From: Flavobacteriia bacterium
Lineage (GTDB): Bacteria; Bacteroidota; Bacteroidia; Flavobacteriales_D; Crocinitomicaceae
NCBI GenBank assembly: GCA_947462925.1
Contig: CANHQP010000032.1
Span: forward strand, 1-39,491
DNA: 39,491 bases
Direction of reading: 5' to 3'
This document shows positions 27,399 through 35,478 of this stretch, one piece after another. Under the pieces are notes generated by a model. That model did no database searches, was not told the origin of the DNA, and saw only the letters and a list, made by a program, of their open reading frames with translations. The position numbers were made by a program, and so were the translations under genes. Positions within the stretch are counted from its first letter, which is position 1. Each line of letters begins with the position of its first letter.

Positions 27399-28277
27399 CT
27401 ATTTACCTTTCAAATCCATTGCTTTTAATGTGTTCATCATCAATGAAGCAATGGTCATTGGACCAACACCCCCAGGAACTGGAGAAATGTAAGAACATTT
27501 AGGAGCAACCTCATCAAATTTGACATCACCAACTAATTTCCATCCTGAAACTTTCGTTGAATCTTGCACACGCGTTGTTCCAACATCAATAATCACAGCA
27601 CCGTCTTTCACCATGTCAGCGGTCACAAAATTCGGTTGACCAAGAGCGGCGATGATGATGTCGGCTGTCAAACAAATTTCTTTCAAATTAACTGTTTGGC
27701 TGTGCGCTAACGTTACGGTGCAATTTCCTGGTTCAGTATTTTGAGAAAGCATGATACTCAAAGGCATTCCAACAATGTTTGAACGACCAATGATTACACA
27801 TTTCTTTCCTGCGGTTTCAAGATTGTTTCTTCTAATTAATTCGATAATTCCTGATGGCGTTGCAGATACAAATCCAGGTAAATTCAATGCCATTTTTCCC
27901 AAATTCATTGGGTGAAAACCATCTACATCTTTTTGAGGGTCAATCGCTAAAGTAACTTTCATCTCATCAATGTGCGCAGGCAAAGGCAATTGTACGATAA
28001 AACCGTCGATACTTTTGTCTTCGTTTAATTGTTTGACTTTGTTCAATAAAACTTCTTCTGAAACAGAATCATCGTAGCGCATCAAAGTGCTTTCAAACCC
28101 ACATTCTTCGCAAGATTTCAGTTTGTTTGCGATGTAAGTCATTGACCCACCATCTGTTCCCACTAAAATAGCTGCTAGATGAGGGATTTTTTTTCCTTCC
28201 GCTTTCCTTGCTTTAACTTGTTGCGCTATTTCAGCTTTGATTATTCTTGCTGTTTCTTTTCCGTCTAACAATTCCAT
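27399..28277 (-). CDS. folD: Bifunctional methylene-THF dehydrogenase/methenyl-THF cyclohydrolase FolD
   Basis: FolD interconverts 5,10-methylene-, methenyl- and 10-formyl-tetrahydrofolate and so supplies purine and formyl-methionine synthesis. Starting at [13 protein letters not shown] the protein is 292 aa, the family length. It has the catalytic-lysine region [35 protein letters not shown], the Rossmann segment [19 protein letters not shown], and the C-terminal [16 protein letters not shown]. The frame is open 19 codons further upstream, but that part would run through the terminator of the next gene and past this gene's own TATCTTTG box, so the shorter start is preferred. Confidence 0.95.
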   Translation of the reverse strand: MELLDGKETARIIKAEIAQQVKARKAEGKKIPHLAAILVGTDGGSMTYIANKLKSCEECGFESTLMRYDDSVSEEVLLNKVKQLNEDKSIDGFIVQLPLPAHIDEMKVTLAIDPQKDVDGFHPMNLGKMALNLPGFVSATPSGIIELIRRNNLETAGKKCVIIGRSNIVGMPLSIMLSQNTEPGNCTVTLAHSQTVNLKEICLTADIIIAALGQPNFVTADMVKDGAVIIDVGTTRVQDSTKVSGWKLVGDVKFDEVAPKCSYISPVPGGVGPMTIASLMMNTLKAMDLKGK

Positions 28278-28294
28278 GCGTTCTGATTTTGGGG

Positions 28295-28302
28295 CAAAGA
28301 TA
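28295..28302 (-). promoter_or_regulatory. -7 promoter box TATCTTTG for folD
   Basis: Exact TAnnTTTG match, 17 nt before the folD ATG at 28277 and just past the terminator of the helicase gene. This fits folD being a separate transcription unit. Confidence 0.5.
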
Positions 28303-28320
28303 GTGAGATAATCAGGAATG

Positions 28321-28358
28321 AAAAAAAATGCCATGAATTATTTAAACAATTCATGGCA
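28321..28358 (-). terminator. Intrinsic terminator after the DEAD-box helicase gene
   Basis: A perfect 11-bp stem, TGCCATGAATT with AATTCATGGCA (28329-28358), around an 8-nt loop, followed on the minus strand by eight U. It lies 26 bp past the helicase stop at 28385. Confidence 0.88.
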
Positions 28359-28384
28359 AAAAATATGTTTCAAAAAAGAATGAA

Positions 28385-29674
28385 TTAACCCTTTTTAGCA
28401 GAGAAAAATTTTCTTTTATTCGATTTTGGCGCTGCTGCTTTGTTAGGATTTGGTCTACCTTGCGCTCCAGGATTTGGCTTTCTTTGTCCGCCGCCGCCTT
28501 GCGCTTTTTTAGGAGCTGGTGCGTCCATTTTTGGCGCTACTTCCATTGGAAATGGATGTATTGTATTTCTTGGGATTTGCAATTTAATCAACTTTTCAAT
28601 GTCTCTCAAATAAGCAATTTCTTCGTGGTCACAGAATGACATCGCCATTCCTTCCAATCCTGCGCGACCAGTACGACCGATGCGGTGAACGTAAGTTTCT
28701 GGAATATTTGGAATCTCAAAATTGATTACGTAAGCCAACGCATCCACATCAATTCCTCTTGCTGCGATATCCGTTGCAACTAGGACGCGAATCGTTTTGT
28801 TTTTAAAATTGGTCAACGCTCTTTGACGCGCATTTTGTGCTTTGTTTCCGTGAATTGCTTCTGCTTTAATTTGGTGTTTCACCAGCAATTTAACCACTTT
28901 ATCAGCGCCATGTTTGGTTCTTGTAAACACAAGTGCCGTATCAATTTCAGGATTTTCTAAAATATGCAACAACAGAGCATTTTTATTACCCTTGTCAACA
29001 AAGTATAACTCTTGGTCAATCTTTTCAACCGTTGATGAAGGAGGTGTAACCTCAACTTTATCAGGATTTTGCAAGATTGTTCCTGCCAATTCAACGATTG
29101 CTGGTGGCATGGTTGCAGAGAAGAAAAGCGATTGACGTTTGTCTGGAATAACCTTCAAAAGCCTTTTGACATCGTGAATGAATCCCATGTCTAACATTCT
29201 GTCTGCTTCGTCAAGTACAAAAATCTCAACGTGTTGCAAAGAAATTTCTCCTTGAGCGATTAAATCTAATAATCTTCCTGGTGTAGCTACCAAAACATCG
29301 ATGCCACTTTTCAATCTATTTACTTGTGCTAATTGCGAAACGCCGCCAAAAATAACGGTGTTTTTCAAGGATAAATCAGCACCATAAGCTGTTAAACTTT
29401 CGCCGATTTGAATGGCTAATTCTCTCGTTGGAGTGACAATTAACGCACGAATTTTGCGCTTGTTTCCGTGTTGAATATTTTCAGATAATAATTGTAAAAT
29501 TGGCACTGAAAAGGCGGCAGTTTTTCCTGTTCCCGTTTGTGCACACGCCAACAAATCCCCGCCTTTTAAAACGATTGGAATTGATTTTTCTTGAATTGGT
29601 GTTGGATTTGTGTATCCTTCTTTTTTGAGTGCAGAAAGGATTGGAGCACTTACTTCTAAATCTTCAAAGGTCAT
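28385..29674 (-). CDS. DEAD-box ATP-dependent RNA helicase (RhlE/CshA-like)
   Basis: A 429-aa RNA helicase, with all motifs in order: Q motif ([12 protein letters not shown]), I (AQTGTGKT), Ia (PTRELA), Ib (TPGR), II (DEAD), III (SAT), IV (ALVFTRTK), V ([10 protein letters not shown]) and VI (HRIGRTGR). The last about 55 residues are a Gly/Pro/Lys-rich basic tail ([20 protein letters not shown]), probably an RNA-binding extension. Such enzymes act in ribosome assembly and cold-adapted RNA turnover. I place the start at MTFEDLEV, the usual RhlE beginning. An in-frame ATG at 29719 would add 15 residues and has a near-consensus TACTTCGC box just before it, so it remains possible. Confidence 0.92.
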   Translation of the reverse strand: MTFEDLEVSAPILSALKKEGYTNPTPIQEKSIPIVLKGGDLLACAQTGTGKTAAFSVPILQLLSENIQHGNKRKIRALIVTPTRELAIQIGESLTAYGADLSLKNTVIFGGVSQLAQVNRLKSGIDVLVATPGRLLDLIAQGEISLQHVEIFVLDEADRMLDMGFIHDVKRLLKVIPDKRQSLFFSATMPPAIVELAGTILQNPDKVEVTPPSSTVEKIDQELYFVDKGNKNALLLHILENPEIDTALVFTRTKHGADKVVKLLVKHQIKAEAIHGNKAQNARQRALTNFKNKTIRVLVATDIAARGIDVDALAYVINFEIPNIPETYVHRIGRTGRAGLEGMAMSFCDHEEIAYLRDIEKLIKLQIPRNTIHPFPMEVAPKMDAPAPKKAQGGGGQRKPNPGAQGRPNPNKAAAPKSNKRKFFSAKKG

Positions 29675-29791
29675 ATAATCATTGTAGAAAGCCTTGATGA
29701 ATATTGAATTGGCTTTCATTTAAGACTGCGAAGTAACGATAAATTTTCGGGATACGCAATTTATCGGCATTAGCAGGAATCTATGTCCCAC

Positions 29792-29827
29792 AAAAAAGGT
29801 TGATTTGTTTTGCTCAAATCAACCTTT
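29792..29827 (-). terminator. Intrinsic terminator after the acidic-tail gene
   Basis: A 13-bp stem, AAAGGTTGATTTG with CAAATCAACCTTT (29795-29827), around a 7-nt loop, continuing into six U on the minus strand. It begins 7 bp past the stop at 29834. Confidence 0.88.
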
Positions 29828-29833
29828 CTATAT

Positions 29834-30190
29834 TTAGTCTTCGTCCTCCTCTTCTTCTTCAGTTTCGTCGGCTACATCGTAGTCATCATCCACATCATCG
29901 TCTTCGGTTTCATCTTCTTTAACATCATCTGGAATGTCATCTTCAAAATCCTCCTCATCTTCATCATCGTCGTCAATTGGAGCTTTTACTGGTTTTCCTA
30001 CTGGTTTGTTCAGTTTAACCAAATAAATGATTTCTTCGGTTTCCCAAAGCAAGGCATCTAAAGTTTCTCCTGTTGGTGTCTTGATTTGAGTCATTCCTTC
30101 TGAAAATCCATCTGGAAAAGCAACCAATAATTGCTTTTTTTGATCGATTGTGAGTTTATCATAACTTACAATGGCACGTTTTTTTGTCAT
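29834..30190 (-). CDS. Small protein with highly acidic C-terminal tail
   Basis: A 118-aa cytoplasmic protein of unknown function. Residues about 1-72 form a small basic-to-neutral domain (KRAIVSYDKLTIDQKKQLLVAFPDGF ... LDALLWETEEIIYLVKLN). Residues about 74-118 are almost entirely Asp and Glu. This layout, a small domain that ends in YLVK followed by an acidic tail, recurs in Bacteroidota in my recollection, but without an assigned role. The tail may mimic nucleic acid or bind basic proteins, which is a guess. The gene starts 9 bp after the stop of the 95-aa gene and is followed by a strong terminator, so the two form an operon. Confidence 0.7.
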   Translation of the reverse strand: MTKKRAIVSYDKLTIDQKKQLLVAFPDGFSEGMTQIKTPTGETLDALLWETEEIIYLVKLNKPVGKPVKAPIDDDDEDEEDFEDDIPDDVKEDETEDDDVDDDYDVADETEEEEEDED

Positions 30191-30199
30191 AACAACCTT

Positions 30200-30487
30200 T
30201 TATATTTCTAATTTAAGTATTCTGTGAATTGGTAATACTGTATTTTGTTTCAATACAATTGCTGAATCTGTAACAGCCCAAATGGTAGTGTCAACTCTTT
30301 TTTTACCTTGATCGTCAGCAAAATAAATTCTAACTTTTTGGTGTTCTAAATTTCCTAAAGTAATAGCGCGATCCACTGAAGCACGTCTTTCTTTCTGAGC
30401 TGATTCACTTGTTAAGATGTCTTCTTGTGGGAAATGAAAGGTATGAACCTGTTCTTTTTCTACTAATTGAAATTCATTGCTATCCAT
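30200..30487 (-). CDS. Small conserved-looking protein of unknown function
   Basis: A 95-aa soluble protein. The N-terminal half is polar (residues 1-45, VEKEQVHTFHFPQEDIL ... ERRASVDRAITLGN). The C-terminal half is strand-rich (QKVRIYFADDQGKKRVDTTIWAVTDSAIVLKQNTVLPIHRILKLEI), which looks like a small SH3/Sm-like or Rof-like barrel ending in a conserved I-P-x-x-R-I-x-x-L element. No function can be named. ATG start, with an exact TATTTTTG box 19 nt upstream. It is co-transcribed with the acidic-tail gene. Confidence 0.7.
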   Translation of the reverse strand: MDSNEFQLVEKEQVHTFHFPQEDILTSESAQKERRASVDRAITLGNLEHQKVRIYFADDQGKKRVDTTIWAVTDSAIVLKQNTVLPIHRILKLEI

Positions 30488-30506
30488 TGCTTGCTATTTG
30501 ATTTGG

Positions 30507-30514
30507 CAAAAATA
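30507..30514 (-). promoter_or_regulatory. -7 promoter box TATTTTTG for the two small genes
   Basis: Exact TAnnTTTG match, 19 nt before the ATG at 30487. The -33 TTG is not evident. Confidence 0.42.
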
Positions 30515-30617
30515 AATGAAAACACGAATTGAACTAATAAAAACTACATTAAACCTGAATTTTTTTTGATTTTTTTATAAAATTCACATTTTCGAGGAAT
30601 TTTGATTGTTTAAAATC

Positions 30618-30644
30618 AAAAAGGGCCTTCTGTTCAGAAAGCCC
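30618..30644 (-). terminator. Intrinsic terminator downstream of the structured RNA
   Basis: On the minus strand GGGCTTTCT pairs with AGAAGGCCC (one mismatch) around a 4-nt loop, followed by TTTTTGATTTT. No protein gene ends here: the kdsB stop is 360 bp away and has its own terminator. The hairpin most simply ends the RNA transcribed from 30872-30903. Confidence 0.75.
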
Positions 30645-30678
30645 AAATTGTTATTATTAAACTGTAGTTTCAAATTTA

Positions 30679-30853
30679 AAAAATCAGGTTATCGATTAAA
30701 GCTTTGAACAAGTTCACGGTTTCGAGTAAATCATGTGACAAAAGAACTATTATACTCTTAAATCAAACTAGAAAATGAAAACTGCCTCTCCAATGCAGTT
30801 GCGTCACATTCTTTACTTTACGAAACCAAGACTCAAATAATAACCTGATTTTT
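30679..30853 (-). ncRNA. Candidate 6S-like regulatory RNA
   Basis: In this gene-free interval the minus strand can fold into one long rod. A 14-bp closing stem (30840-30853 with 30679-30692, core ATCAGGTTAT) is followed by a large asymmetric central bubble of 12 and 25 nt. The longer, 3' side carries a small hairpin (TGAAC/GTTCA). Next comes a second stem with three parts, GGTTTCG/CGAAACC, AGTAAA/TTTACT and ATGTGAC/GTCACAT, with small internal loops. The apical loop contains one more hairpin (AACTGC/GCAGTT). This is the layout of 6S RNA (ssrS), which binds the housekeeping RNA polymerase by mimicking an open promoter; a flavobacterial 6S class (6S-Flavo) is known. Own promoter and terminator fit. 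The class assignment is from structure only, without alignment. Confidence 0.65.
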
Positions 30854-30871
30854 ATCTCCTTATTTCTAATA

Positions 30872-30903
30872 CAAATATAGATGACGGTTTGAATTGGAGT
30901 CAA
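30872..30903 (-). promoter_or_regulatory. Promoter of the structured RNA: TTG-N21-TATATTTG
   Basis: On the minus strand TTG (30901-30903) is followed after 21 nt by an exact TAnnTTTG box, TATATTTG (30872-30879). Transcription would begin about 10-15 nt before the closing stem of the RNA at 30853. This is the best -33/-7 pair with an exact -7 box that I found in the window. Confidence 0.6.
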
Positions 30904-30968
30904 GAAAATGAATATTGATGGTCTATTTTTGAATATTTGAGCCCTCTGAATGATTTTAGATTTTTTTT

Positions 30969-30993
30969 AAAAACCAAAACGCTTTGTTCTTGG
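30969..30993 (-). terminator. Probable terminator of kdsB
   Basis: On the minus strand CCAAGAAC pairs with GTTTTGG (one bulged G) around AAAGC, followed by TTTTT and then A. It lies 15 bp past the kdsB stop and separates kdsB from the structured RNA. Confidence 0.55.
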
Positions 30994-31007
30994 TATTATT
31001 CTACCTA

Positions 31008-31742
31008 TTAAAAAATGGCTGCAAGTACTTTTGTTACATCTTCTGGTACGTCGATATTGGGTGTTTCAATATCGGTTTCTACCACTTTGATTGGAAAACC
31101 ATAATACATCCAACGCAATTGTTCTAAAGATTCAATCTGTTCTAAAAAAGTTGGTGCCAATTGAATAATTGTTTTTAATGTTTCTGCTCGATAGGCATAC
31201 AAACCAATGTGGCGCAAATAAGGATATTGGGTGAGTGGATTTTCCTTAGAATTAGTAAAATTGGGAATGGGACTTCGTGAAAAGTACAAGGCTTGATTTT
31301 GATGATTAACAACGACTTTAATTCGATTGGGATTTAAAATCGCTTCCATATCAATGTCTCTAATTCCTAAAGTAGCAATCTTCACTTGTGGATCAATAAA
31401 TACTTCAATCAAAGCATCCAACTGCCTGAAATCAACCAATGGTTCATCCCCTTGAATGTTAATAACCACATCAATGTCGTCAAAATGCGAAGCAATTTCA
31501 CCACAACGATCTGTACCACTTGGATGCGAATCTTTGGTCATCATTACTTTTCCTCCAAAAGATTCTACAGCTTCCACTATTCTTTCGTCGTCTGTTGCTA
31601 CAATTACATCTGAAAGCTTGGTTGACTTTTTAGCACCTTCATAAACGCGTTGTATCATGGTTTTGCCCTTTAAATCAATCAGTGGTTTCCCCGGAAATCG
31701 AGAAGACCCATATCTTGCTGGTATAATGCCTAAAACTTTCAA
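31008..31742 (-). CDS. kdsB: 3-deoxy-manno-octulosonate cytidylyltransferase (CMP-KDO synthetase)
   Basis: KdsB activates KDO with CTP for attachment to lipid A, so the organism makes LPS. The 244-aa protein starts KVLGIIPARYGSSRFPGKPL, the CTP-binding signature, and has VATDDERIVEAV, SHPSGTDRCGEIA, VINIQGDEPLVD and ALYFSRSPIPNF, then HIGLYAYRAETL and the end EQLRWMYYGFPIKVVET. The start is TTG at 31740-31742: the conserved sequence begins with the next codon and an in-frame stop lies 7 codons upstream, without any ATG between. It has its own terminator and is separated from the TonB receptor by that gene's terminator. Confidence 0.94.
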   Translation of the reverse strand: MKVLGIIPARYGSSRFPGKPLIDLKGKTMIQRVYEGAKKSTKLSDVIVATDDERIVEAVESFGGKVMMTKDSHPSGTDRCGEIASHFDDIDVVINIQGDEPLVDFRQLDALIEVFIDPQVKIATLGIRDIDMEAILNPNRIKVVVNHQNQALYFSRSPIPNFTNSKENPLTQYPYLRHIGLYAYRAETLKTIIQLAPTFLEQIESLEQLRWMYYGFPIKVVETDIETPNIDVPEDVTKVLAAIF

Positions 31743-31789
31743 ATTTTTGTTGTTTTGATTTCACTGCTAAATTAGAAATTTTATGGCAT

Positions 31790-31824
31790 AAAAAAACTGT
31801 CAACTCCATTGAGAAATTGACAGT
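31790..31824 (-). terminator. Intrinsic terminator after the TonB-dependent receptor gene
   Basis: On the minus strand ACTGTCAA pairs with TTGACAGT (31796-31824), with an inner CTC/GAG pair set beside a short bulge, followed by seven U. It lies 24 bp past the stop at 31849. Confidence 0.85.
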
Positions 31825-31848
31825 CTAAAAAATTTAATTAGAATGAAA

Positions 31849-34227
31849 TTAGATTTTGGCTTGAATTTGCAAAATGAAATTTCTAGGCGCTTGGATATCT
31901 CCTGGGCGACCCATGTATTCTGTGTTTAAAAAGTTATTCACTACAAAACCTAAGCGGTAATTTTCATTGATTTCATATCCAATTCTAGCATCAAAAACCA
32001 AATTGCCTCCGTTATTTTCTTGTCTGTATTTTTTCAAACCAGGAAGAATGTATATGCCAGAAGCAGGCAAAACTTCTTCTTCAAATATTTTGTCAATGTT
32101 TTTCATGAAACTATTGTATCTCACTGAAAATCCCAAACTGAAACCTTTGTAAACAGCCTCTACATCTGCTTTAGCCAAATGTTTAAATCGATATTTCAAT
32201 AAATTTCCAGTAGTATCTGAAAATGTTGATCGATAAGACTCATTATTATTTAAACTGATTGGATTCATATAGGTATATCCTATCAAGGTTCTCAATTCAA
32301 CCTTTCCTATCTTTCCTTCACTACTGAAAGATCCTTCAATTCCAGAAATTCTTGCTTTTTCAGCATTTGATGCTCTAAACCCAACCAAGTTTGAAATTTG
32401 ATAGCCTTGAGATATAAGTTCACTGAAAATGGCTGCGTCAGCTGGTTTTGTGGGGTCTAATGGATTTCCATTTCTTGGATCATAAACACCAAAAGTAAAT
32501 TCCATCATGTCATTGTATTGATTTACAAAGCCAGAAACATCTAGCAAACCTTTCCAATTTTCACCGATTTTCACTCCTTGTTTGAAACCAATTTCAGCCG
32601 CCCAACCAGTTTCTCTTTGCAAATAGGGGTTAGGGAAAACATTCAAACTTCCAACGGATGTTTGAGTATATCTTTCGGCAATAGCAGGGTAGCGAACACC
32701 CTGACCAAAAGAAGCTCTTAAATGCGTATACTTAAATAACTCATAATGCACAGCTGTTCTCAAAATTGGAAAAACGGGGATTTTACTTTTTCGATTCTTG
32801 CCGAAGTAATAATCTGAATCTCCCTTTTTTCCATCTTGATCAAAATATTCAAATCGTAAGCCCGCAGTGAAATCTAATTTTTTATATTTCTTTTCTAATT
32901 GAGCATATCCCGAGTAGTTGTTGGATTGATGATCACCATACAACGCCGATTTTACTACCGATGTAAATGCTGTTGCACCTGCTGTTAAAAACCAAGTTTT
33001 ATTCCATGTTTTTTGGTAATTGTAGTCCGTGTAATAAGTTAAAGCAATCGAATTTTGAGCAGAGTTTGTTATACTTTCGTTTAAAACCCTGTAAACTCTT
33101 GAGCGGAGATTATGTTTATTCCCCCTTTTTGTTACATATTTCACATATGGATCGATGTTTATTCTTGTTCCTTTATTGATAATTAATGAAGAACCTGCAA
33201 CATTGATGTCGCTTCCTCCCTGAGGTTGATAGGCTAAAGAATCACTTTCCCATACCACAAACGACCCTAGTTCTTGATAATGAGCAGAATATCCTAAGCC
33301 CATCTTCAAGCCTTTCACTTTTTCTGGTTTATAAATAAAAGATCCACTTATTCTTCCTCTTCGCTCTGATTCCCCGTCTCTGTATCCTTTGTTGATGAAG
33401 CTTGTAGCAGAAACATTATACCCAAATTTGCGGTACATTTTACCATATGAAATTTCAGCCAATTGAAAAGTAGGATTTGTTCTTCGCCAATTTAAACTTG
33501 CCCTTTTTGCATCGTCGTAAATTCCAGATTGAAGTTTAACTTTTAATTCACCCTTCTTGCTAGGATCTCTCTCTGTTACAGCGATAATTCCATTTAAGGC
33601 ACCACTTCCATAAAGGACAGAAGAAGCTCCTTTAATTACTTCTATTCTAGAAGAAATTTCCATCGGAATAGTATTCCATTTGGCATCGCCGGCATCGCCA
33701 GACAACATCGGAACATCATTCCAAAGCAACAATACGCGACTTCCTGCTCCATAAGAATATCCACTTCCTCCTCGAATACTGACTTGGCCATCCATCGCAT
33801 ATACACCTGGGCTTTGATCAACTGCTTGTTCCAAATCTGAGATTGCTTTATTATCAACCAATGCTGGTTTCAAAACTTCCATCGAAATTGGAACCTCTTC
33901 GATACTTTGTCCCCTTCTGGATGCTGTGACAACCAAAGTATTTATTTCAACAACCTCTGGATTCAATTTTATTGTGATATATTCAGCAGTAGTAACATCG
34001 ATGGTATCATTTACAAATGTTTCAGCTGAAACAATCAACTTAAAAGGAAGTTGGTTGTAGGCTATGCTAAAAGATCCGTCTGGATTGGCCGTTGCTTTTT
34101 TTCCTTCGGTAGTCTGCAATTTAGCTCCGGGTAAACCTTGATTATTCGAATTATCGACTACTTTTCCTTTGATGTCCTGTCCATAGCAAAATACAGGAAG
34201 AAAAATGAATAGTAAAATTTGTTTCAT
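31849..34227 (-). CDS. TonB-dependent outer membrane receptor
   Basis: This 792-aa protein has a signal peptide (about 1-16, ending CYG), a carboxypeptidase-regulatory-like domain (about 17-95, DIKGKVVDNSNNQGLPGAKLQT), a TonB-box-like segment (TLVVTASRRGQSIEEVPIS, about 97-115), a plug domain (DLEQAVDQSPGVYAMDGQVSIRGG ... RIEVIKGASSVLYGSGALNGIIAV) and a beta-barrel to the C-terminus (NFLNTEYMGRPGDIQAPRNFILQIQAKI). No SusD gene is adjacent, so it is not a glycan-utilisation pair; iron-siderophore, heme or cobalamin uptake is more likely. Its start lies only 23 bp from that of dprA, transcribed the other way, so the promoters overlap. Confidence 0.9.
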   Translation of the reverse strand: MKQILLFIFLPVFCYGQDIKGKVVDNSNNQGLPGAKLQTTEGKKATANPDGSFSIAYNQLPFKLIVSAETFVNDTIDVTTAEYITIKLNPEVVEINTLVVTASRRGQSIEEVPISMEVLKPALVDNKAISDLEQAVDQSPGVYAMDGQVSIRGGSGYSYGAGSRVLLLWNDVPMLSGDAGDAKWNTIPMEISSRIEVIKGASSVLYGSGALNGIIAVTERDPSKKGELKVKLQSGIYDDAKRASLNWRRTNPTFQLAEISYGKMYRKFGYNVSATSFINKGYRDGESERRGRISGSFIYKPEKVKGLKMGLGYSAHYQELGSFVVWESDSLAYQPQGGSDINVAGSSLIINKGTRINIDPYVKYVTKRGNKHNLRSRVYRVLNESITNSAQNSIALTYYTDYNYQKTWNKTWFLTAGATAFTSVVKSALYGDHQSNNYSGYAQLEKKYKKLDFTAGLRFEYFDQDGKKGDSDYYFGKNRKSKIPVFPILRTAVHYELFKYTHLRASFGQGVRYPAIAERYTQTSVGSLNVFPNPYLQRETGWAAEIGFKQGVKIGENWKGLLDVSGFVNQYNDMMEFTFGVYDPRNGNPLDPTKPADAAIFSELISQGYQISNLVGFRASNAEKARISGIEGSFSSEGKIGKVELRTLIGYTYMNPISLNNNESYRSTFSDTTGNLLKYRFKHLAKADVEAVYKGFSLGFSVRYNSFMKNIDKIFEEEVLPASGIYILPGLKKYRQENNGGNLVFDARIGYEINENYRLGFVVNNFLNTEYMGRPGDIQAPRNFILQIQAKI

Positions 34228-34250
34228 AGTGTTTTTTGCTTAACTTTAGT

Positions 34251-35375
34251 ATGCCGAAAATACCAATTATTTTGAATTATACCGATTTACAACAACAAAT
34301 TGCACTCACTTTATTGAATAAAATTGGGAAAAAAAGAATCAGAAACATTCTTTCTCAAGTGGATAGCGTTGAAACTTTTTTTAAAGAAAAAGCCTATAAT
34401 TTATTGAAGATTCAAGGTTTAGGACAAGTGACATTGTCTCAAATAAAAAGAGAAGAGGCTTTAAAAATGGCTGAACCATATGTTGAATATTTTGTTAAAA
34501 ATTCCATTAAAAGTTATTTTTATCAATTTGTTGATTTTCCACAACGATTAAACCAATGTGACGATGCTCCTTTGATTTTATATGGCAAGGGAGAAATGAA
34601 TTTCAATGCCCCAAAAACAGTTGCCATAGTTGGAACACGCAATGCTTCTGATTACGGAAAAGCGATTTGCGAAGAATTAATTTCCTCTTTTGTTGGAAAA
34701 AACATCGTCGTTGTAAGCGGTTTGGCCTACGGAATTGATATTTATGTACATCAATTGTGCATAAAGTACGGTGTTGAAACTATTGGTGTTTTAGGTCATG
34801 GATTAGATCGAATGTATCCTGCAATTCACAAAAATACTGCTTCGCAAATGCAAAAAAATGGCGGTATCTTAACAGAATTTCTTCCCGGAACTGATCCTGA
34901 TAGAATGAATTTTCCAATGAGAAATAGAATCGTTGCTGGTATGTGCGATGCAACAATAGTAGTAGAGAGTGGACCGAAAGGAGGTTCGCTAATTACTGCT
35001 GAACTTGCCAACGATTACAATAGAGATGTCTTTGCTTTTCCTGGTGATATATTTAAAGAATTTTCAAAAGGTTGCAACTTTCTAATTCAGCAAGATAGAG
35101 CCCACCTAATCACCCAAAGCAAAGATTTTTTTAGAATTATGGATTGGGGAAATGAAAAAACGTCAGTACCAGTTCAGAAAAATCTGTTTTTAAATGATTT
35201 AAATGAAGAAGAAAAAGAAATAGTTACATTTTTGCAAGAAAAAGAAACAGCAAGTATCGATTTTTTAACCTTGAAAATTGGCGTTTCTGTGGGAACAATA
35301 AGTGGGTTATTATTGAATCTTGAATTTTTAGGATTGGTAAAATCTTTGCCTGGAAAGAGATATAAATTGGCTTGA
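34251..35375 (+). CDS. dprA: DNA-processing protein DprA
   Basis: DprA loads RecA on incoming single-stranded DNA during natural transformation. The ATG at 34251 gives 374 aa; a TTG at 34236 would add 5 residues and is less likely. An N-terminal helix-hairpin-helix-like region (about 14-75) precedes the Rossmann-like core: VAIVGTRNASDYGKA (124-138), VSGLAYGIDIYVHQ (155-168), GHGLDRMYPAIH, NFPMRNRIVAG (220-230) and GPKGGSLITAELA. A winged-helix DML1-like C-terminus (about 318-374) is present. A TAACTTTA box ends 2 nt before the ATG. Together with recA at the right edge this suggests competence, which is common but untested here. Confidence 0.93.
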   Translation: MPKIPIILNYTDLQQQIALTLLNKIGKKRIRNILSQVDSVETFFKEKAYNLLKIQGLGQVTLSQIKREEALKMAEPYVEYFVKNSIKSYFYQFVDFPQRLNQCDDAPLILYGKGEMNFNAPKTVAIVGTRNASDYGKAICEELISSFVGKNIVVVSGLAYGIDIYVHQLCIKYGVETIGVLGHGLDRMYPAIHKNTASQMQKNGGILTEFLPGTDPDRMNFPMRNRIVAGMCDATIVVESGPKGGSLITAELANDYNRDVFAFPGDIFKEFSKGCNFLIQQDRAHLITQSKDFFRIMDWGNEKTSVPVQKNLFLNDLNEEEKEIVTFLQEKETASIDFLTLKIGVSVGTISGLLLNLEFLGLVKSLPGKRYKLA

Positions 35376-35393
35376 AAAAAAGCAAATGTTAAA

Positions 35394-35418
35394 AGCTAAA
35401 AATCAATTTTTTTTAGCT
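35394..35418 (+). terminator. AT-rich hairpin after dprA
   Basis: AGCTAAAAA pairs with TTTTTAGCT around 7 nt, 18 bp past the dprA stop. The U residues are within the stem rather than after it, so its work as a terminator is doubtful. Nothing else is evident in the 103-bp gap except weak -7-like TACTTTTA before the next gene. Confidence 0.3.
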
Positions 35419-35478
35419 GATTATCCAAATATCTATTTTTTGTTTTACTTTTACCTTGTAAATCATAAATGAATAACT

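Noticed and set aside
28278-28334. Longer N-terminus for FolD
   Set aside because: It would cross the folD -7 box and enter the terminator of the helicase gene; the FolD family begins at MELLDG.
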